Positions 61,211 through 64,000 of a stretch of 64,000 bases of DNA are shown in pieces; position 1 is the stretch's first letter, and the number at the start of each line of letters is the position of its first letter. The translations under genes were made by a program, and so were the position numbers. Under the pieces are notes generated by a model. The model saw only the letters and a program-made list of their open reading frames with translations, was not told the origin of the DNA and did no database searches. The stretch spans positions 1,409,001 through 1,473,000 of the forward strand of contig NZ_MDGP01000001.1 of assembly GCF_001747095.1 (NCBI RefSeq), read 5' to 3'. This stretch comes from Roseivirga sp. 4D4 (GTDB taxonomy: Bacteria > Bacteroidota > Bacteroidia > Cytophagales > Cyclobacteriaceae).

Positions 61211-61248
61211 AAAATTGGTACACAAAACGGTACACATTTTGGTACACA
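61211..61248. repeat. GGTACACA array, copy 2
   Basis: A 38-bp copy of the upstream array (36 of 38 identical) with three GGTACACA 8-mers at 12-bp spacing. It ends 14 bp before the integrase start and 1 bp before its SD sequence. Confidence 0.75.
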
Positions 61249-61262
61249 GAAGGAGTATTGGT

Positions 61263-62537
61263 TTGGGTAAAAATTATGTTTATCAAAGAGGCGGGAAATT
61301 CATTTACAGAAGAAGAGTTCCAAGTGAGGTGTCTCATCTTGACACTAGAAAAGAAGTAAAAATTTCTCTCAAGACACACAGCTACCAAGAAGCGGTCATT
61401 CGTTCCACGATCTACGATAGACAAGTTCAAAAATTTTGGAATGATCTCATTGAGACACAATCATCAAACAACCTAGAGTCACGTTACAAAAAAGCAGTTC
61501 GAACTGCTAGAGCCAATGGTTTTTCTTATAAATCAATTGAGGAGTTGGCAACTCTGGATCTCAACGAAATTGTCGAACGGCTTTTGGTTGACATTGATCA
61601 AAAGGAAAAAGCTGAAGCGCTACTTGGTGGAGCCGGGTCAAGTAAAGTCAAGTTAACCCAATGCAGCGAACTCTACTGGGGTTTGGTACACGATCAACTT
61701 GTAAATAAGTCTCCCCATCAAATCCGCAAATGGAAGAACCCCCGCAAGGCTGCACTAGATAGTTTCATAAGTGTAGTTGGCGATAAGTACCTTCAGCAGA
61801 TAACTCGTAAGGATATACTGTCTTTTCGTTCATGGTTGAATGATAAATTAAGACTTGGTTTCAGCCCTTCAAGTGCCAACAAACAGATGAGGTTTGTCCG
61901 GCACATAATTCAACAGATTGCAATTTCTCAGGAACTCGAAATTGATTTTGATCCCTTATTTGCCAAACTGAATTTTAAACTCTCAAATATTTCACGACCA
62001 CCGTTCGAAGCCAGCTACGTGCAAAACAAATTACTGCCCAACCTCGGTTTCTTGAATGAAAGAGATAGATTGGTGGTAATGGCAATTGCCGACACGGGTG
62101 CTAGAATTTCAGAGGTTTTTGGTCTCCGACCCGAGGACATTAGATTAGAAGAAGACATTCCTTTTATCTGGATAAGGGCTAGAAAAGGTTATGAATTAAA
62201 AACTGAGAGTTCCGAACGTAAAATTCCATTAGTAGGAACAGCGCTTCAAGCTTTCTCCAACTCACCAGGTGGATTTAATCACTCTGGAAACCCGGACTCA
62301 TTCTCTGGGAACGTTAACAAGCGACTTTCAAATCATGGGCTTAGACCGACACCACAACATTCTATTTATTCTCTTAGGCACACATTCAAAGACCGTTTAA
62401 GAGATATTGAGGCTCCTGAGGAGATAATAGATGACCTTATGGGGCATAAAAAGAGTGGCCCTAAATATGGAAGGGGACACAGACTTGAAACAAAACTCAA
62501 ATGGTTGGAAAAAATCGCTTACCGAACCGAGAGTTAG
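61263..62537 (+). CDS. tyrosine recombinase/integrase, DUF6538 type
   Basis: The 424-residue protein has an N-terminal DUF6538-like beta region (NYVYQRGGKFIYRRRVP), a SAM-like core-binding domain (about 120-230) and a catalytic domain. Arg281 (GARISEV), Arg372 (YSLRHTF; the usual first His of HxxR is Tyr), His395 (LMGHKK) and nucleophile Tyr402 are in order. I chose TTG at 61263 because GAAGGAG lies 7 bases upstream and no ATG gives the domain. This subfamily is common in alphaproteobacterial islands. It should integrate the second section of the element. Confidence 0.9.
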   Translation: MGKNYVYQRGGKFIYRRRVPSEVSHLDTRKEVKISLKTHSYQEAVIRSTIYDRQVQKFWNDLIETQSSNNLESRYKKAVRTARANGFSYKSIEELATLDLNEIVERLLVDIDQKEKAEALLGGAGSSKVKLTQCSELYWGLVHDQLVNKSPHQIRKWKNPRKAALDSFISVVGDKYLQQITRKDILSFRSWLNDKLRLGFSPSSANKQMRFVRHIIQQIAISQELEIDFDPLFAKLNFKLSNISRPPFEASYVQNKLLPNLGFLNERDRLVVMAIADTGARISEVFGLRPEDIRLEEDIPFIWIRARKGYELKTESSERKIPLVGTALQAFSNSPGGFNHSGNPDSFSGNVNKRLSNHGLRPTPQHSIYSLRHTFKDRLRDIEAPEEIIDDLMGHKKSGPKYGRGHRLETKLKWLEKIAYRTES

Positions 62538-62543
62538 AAAAGA

Positions 62544-63308
62544 TTATAGTAAATTCGGATCATCCCATTCATCACATCCGGTTAAACGAATGAAGTCTGA
62601 ATCTGGATATTTCATCACTCTTTTTATAAAACAACTATCGAGGTTGTTTGTCGCATAACCTTCGTGGTCTATACATTCTTTCATATCATAATCTCTATTT
62701 TTCAAGAAATTGCGAACTACTTTCATAGCTAAAAAACTATGCTGATTTAAAATGGAAATCGGAACCTCAGCTTCTATCAAGCAGGGTGTTCCGATGGCAC
62801 TAAGAACAATACCTGTCTCAGGATCACTCTCATGAGAGTTATAGAGTGCTTCTCCGCCCCAAGATCTAAAGAAACGCTTTATTCCACTTTCTCCTGCTAG
62901 CTGTGGTTCAAAAAAACAAAACCATAGCATGTGGGAGCGATATTCTTCATTAGCCTGATTTTCATTCTTAAGTCGATGGCCTATGTGTTCTGATATTTTT
63001 CCTTCTAAAAGGAGCTGATTTATCCGCGCAGATAATGTGTCTTTATTTTGAAGAGACATGCCTTCACTAAGTATTCCATCGATTTCAACATCAGTTAATC
63101 TCGTACAATGGTATCCATGTAACGCATGATTATTTAAAACATCCCTTAACCCATAAATTGCTGAATCATATTCCCATGTCTGCACCTTTTGAAAAGCATG
63201 TTTGGTATCCCTGAATTCCCAAGAAGCAAACAGTTGGAGGTTCCTTTCAAGGTAGCTCTTTAAACTAGCAGGCCATGTTTCTTCAGAATGTAAGGTTATC
63301 ATTTGCAT
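62544..63308 (-). CDS. cargo protein of unknown function
   Basis: The 254-residue protein is soluble, with Trp-rich segments (LWFCFFEPQLAG, FFRSWGGEALY). The early YHCTRLTDVEIDGILSEGMSL recalls the NAD-binding opening of some ADP-ribosyltransferase-like folds, a weak resemblance only. There is no SD sequence, unlike the genes to its left. It is convergent with the integrase, 6 bp apart. A defence or toxin role is possible from its place beside an integrase but unproven. Confidence 0.5.
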   Translation of the reverse strand: MQMITLHSEETWPASLKSYLERNLQLFASWEFRDTKHAFQKVQTWEYDSAIYGLRDVLNNHALHGYHCTRLTDVEIDGILSEGMSLQNKDTLSARINQLLLEGKISEHIGHRLKNENQANEEYRSHMLWFCFFEPQLAGESGIKRFFRSWGGEALYNSHESDPETGIVLSAIGTPCLIEAEVPISILNQHSFLAMKVVRNFLKNRDYDMKECIDHEGYATNNLDSCFIKRVMKYPDSDFIRLTGCDEWDDPNLL

Positions 63309-63411
63309 TATTAATTTCTCTAAGACAAACCTAAAACAACTTATATAAGAAATTCACATTGGATGATTAGCAACGTTAATCTCAAAAAAACCTACCCTTC
63401 GCTTCGCTTGA

Positions 63412-63471
63412 CTGCCAGGGCTTCGCTTGCGACTTTTGAAAGCTTAAGGCTTTCAAGCCACCACCTGGCAG
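63412..63471. repeat. nested inverted repeats
   Basis: CTGCCAGG (63412-63419) pairs with CCTGGCAG (63464-63471), and inside it TTGAAAGC (63436-63443) pairs with GCTTTCAA (63449-63456) around TTAAG. The segment is GC-rich within an AT-rich gap and looks like a small mobile or attachment-type repeat. Confidence 0.55.
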
Positions 63472-63489
63472 CCGCTGCGCCCACCTATG

Positions 63490-63558
63490 AAGGCTGTTTA
63501 AGAGAGAAGTCCAAGTCATTCTTATGTGTTTTATGATCATGTATTTTAAAACAGCCTT
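63490..63558. repeat. 10-bp inverted repeat with 49-bp loop
   Basis: AAGGCTGTTT (63490-63499) and AAACAGCCTT (63549-63558) are perfect complements. They flank the region between the nested repeat and the next gene. Confidence 0.4.
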
Positions 63559-63590
63559 TATAACGCTGAGTTCATTCATAAAAACTATAA

Positions 63591-64000
63591 ATGGATAGTC
63601 CTATATTAGTCTGTATGTCTCCAAGAAGAAAACTAATTGACTTAAAAAGTTATGGTCAGACGGGAAAAGACCTTGATGCATTTCGTGTTGAATTATCGTT
63701 AAGATTAATGCCGTTAATCTTCTCTTTTGAATCAATTAAAGAACTCCAGTATGAGGCTCTTAAACATATCAAGCCTATAAATAAGTCTTTACAGAACAAT
63801 CCGTCATCTATTCATAAGGGCATTACAAAAGTTGTCGATCATTTTTTTGGAAACCGTAAAAAGGTACAGGTACATCGCATAAACTCGGATGGAACCATGA
63901 CACCTGTAGGTAAGAAGCATGATGAACAAGAGGACTCTGAGGAAATGTTTCAAAGATGGGTATCTGGCTTCAGCCAAATCCCCAATCACCATCTGAATTA
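63591..64000 (+). CDS. unknown protein, 3' end cut by window edge
   Basis: A frame starting at ATG 63591 (or 63615) runs without a stop to the last base, giving at least 136 codons. The visible part is soluble, mostly helical and ends in a charged segment (EEMFQRWVSGFSQIPNHHLN). The codon pattern and AT-richness match the SD-poor genes; no SD sequence is present. No family is recognised. Confidence 0.55.
   Translation, partial: MDSPILVCMSPRRKLIDLKSYGQTGKDLDAFRVELSLRLMPLIFSFESIKELQYEALKHIKPINKSLQNNPSSIHKGITKVVDHFFGNRKKVQVHRINSDGTMTPVGKKHDEQEDSEEMFQRWVSGFSQIPNHHLN

Overview
The window falls into two parts. The left part (bases 1 to about 33.7 kb) reads as chromosome of a marine-type Bacteroidota, most likely a Cytophagales relative. 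The reasons are an AsmA-like protein, a LytS/LytTR two-component pair, FtsX-type permeases of the PadR-linked kind, an Oar-like TonB-dependent receptor with a carboxypeptidase-regulatory-like N-terminus, start codons almost never preceded by a Shine-Dalgarno (SD) sequence, and a TTTG-N19-TACTTTTG promoter (the Bacteroidota sigma-factor pattern) in front of a tRNA-Asp gene. The genus-level guess is inference.

Left part in order: AsmA-like protein (cut by the window edge), a small outer-membrane protein, SGNH lipoprotein, small membrane proteins, cupin, serine hydrolase, LytS-like kinase plus LytTR regulator, SnoaL-like protein, a three-gene RND efflux operon (adaptor, pump, TolC-like channel), SRPBCC/GyrI-like protein, SMP-30-like beta-propeller, membrane-anchored AraC regulator, FtsX-type permease, DUF3820 protein, DUF389 membrane protein, second serine hydrolase, TonB-dependent receptor, YdeI-like protein, CBS-domain protein, a PadR/permease/FGE-like operon, GNAT acetyltransferase and a DUF6134-like protein.

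At 33.6 kb lies tRNA-Asp(GUC), preceded by a broken copy of its own 5' half that is split by a palindrome. To its right begins a mobile element. Its first section (33.8-46.6 kb) has Bacteroidota-like, SD-poor genes: a small HTH protein, a VirD4-type coupling ATPase without its usual membrane anchor, two unfamiliar membrane proteins, a MobF relaxase-helicase with a tandem duplicated N-terminus, an SRAP/HMCES-type DNA-crosslink protein, and a pair of small paralogues. No secretion channel is visible, so it looks mobilizable rather than self-transmissible, unless channel genes lie outside the window.

The second section (about 46.7-62.5 kb) has a different style: strong SD sequences before most genes, a near-consensus sigma70 promoter, and proteobacterial-looking families (a 1098-residue RTX protein with a type I secretion C-terminus, XRE regulators, SSB, two RadC-like proteins, an N6-methylase-like protein and a DUF6538-type tyrosine integrase at the right end). 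I read it as a foreign element nested in, or fused to, the first one. Its 55.5-59.9 kb module resembles the leading (establishment) region of a conjugative plasmid: SSB, RadC-like and methylase-like proteins, two proteins ending in beta-clamp-binding motifs, and a strongly folded leader just upstream of ssb. To the right of the integrase (62.5-64 kb) genes again lack SD sequences; they are unrecognised cargo or host genes, and the last one runs off the window.
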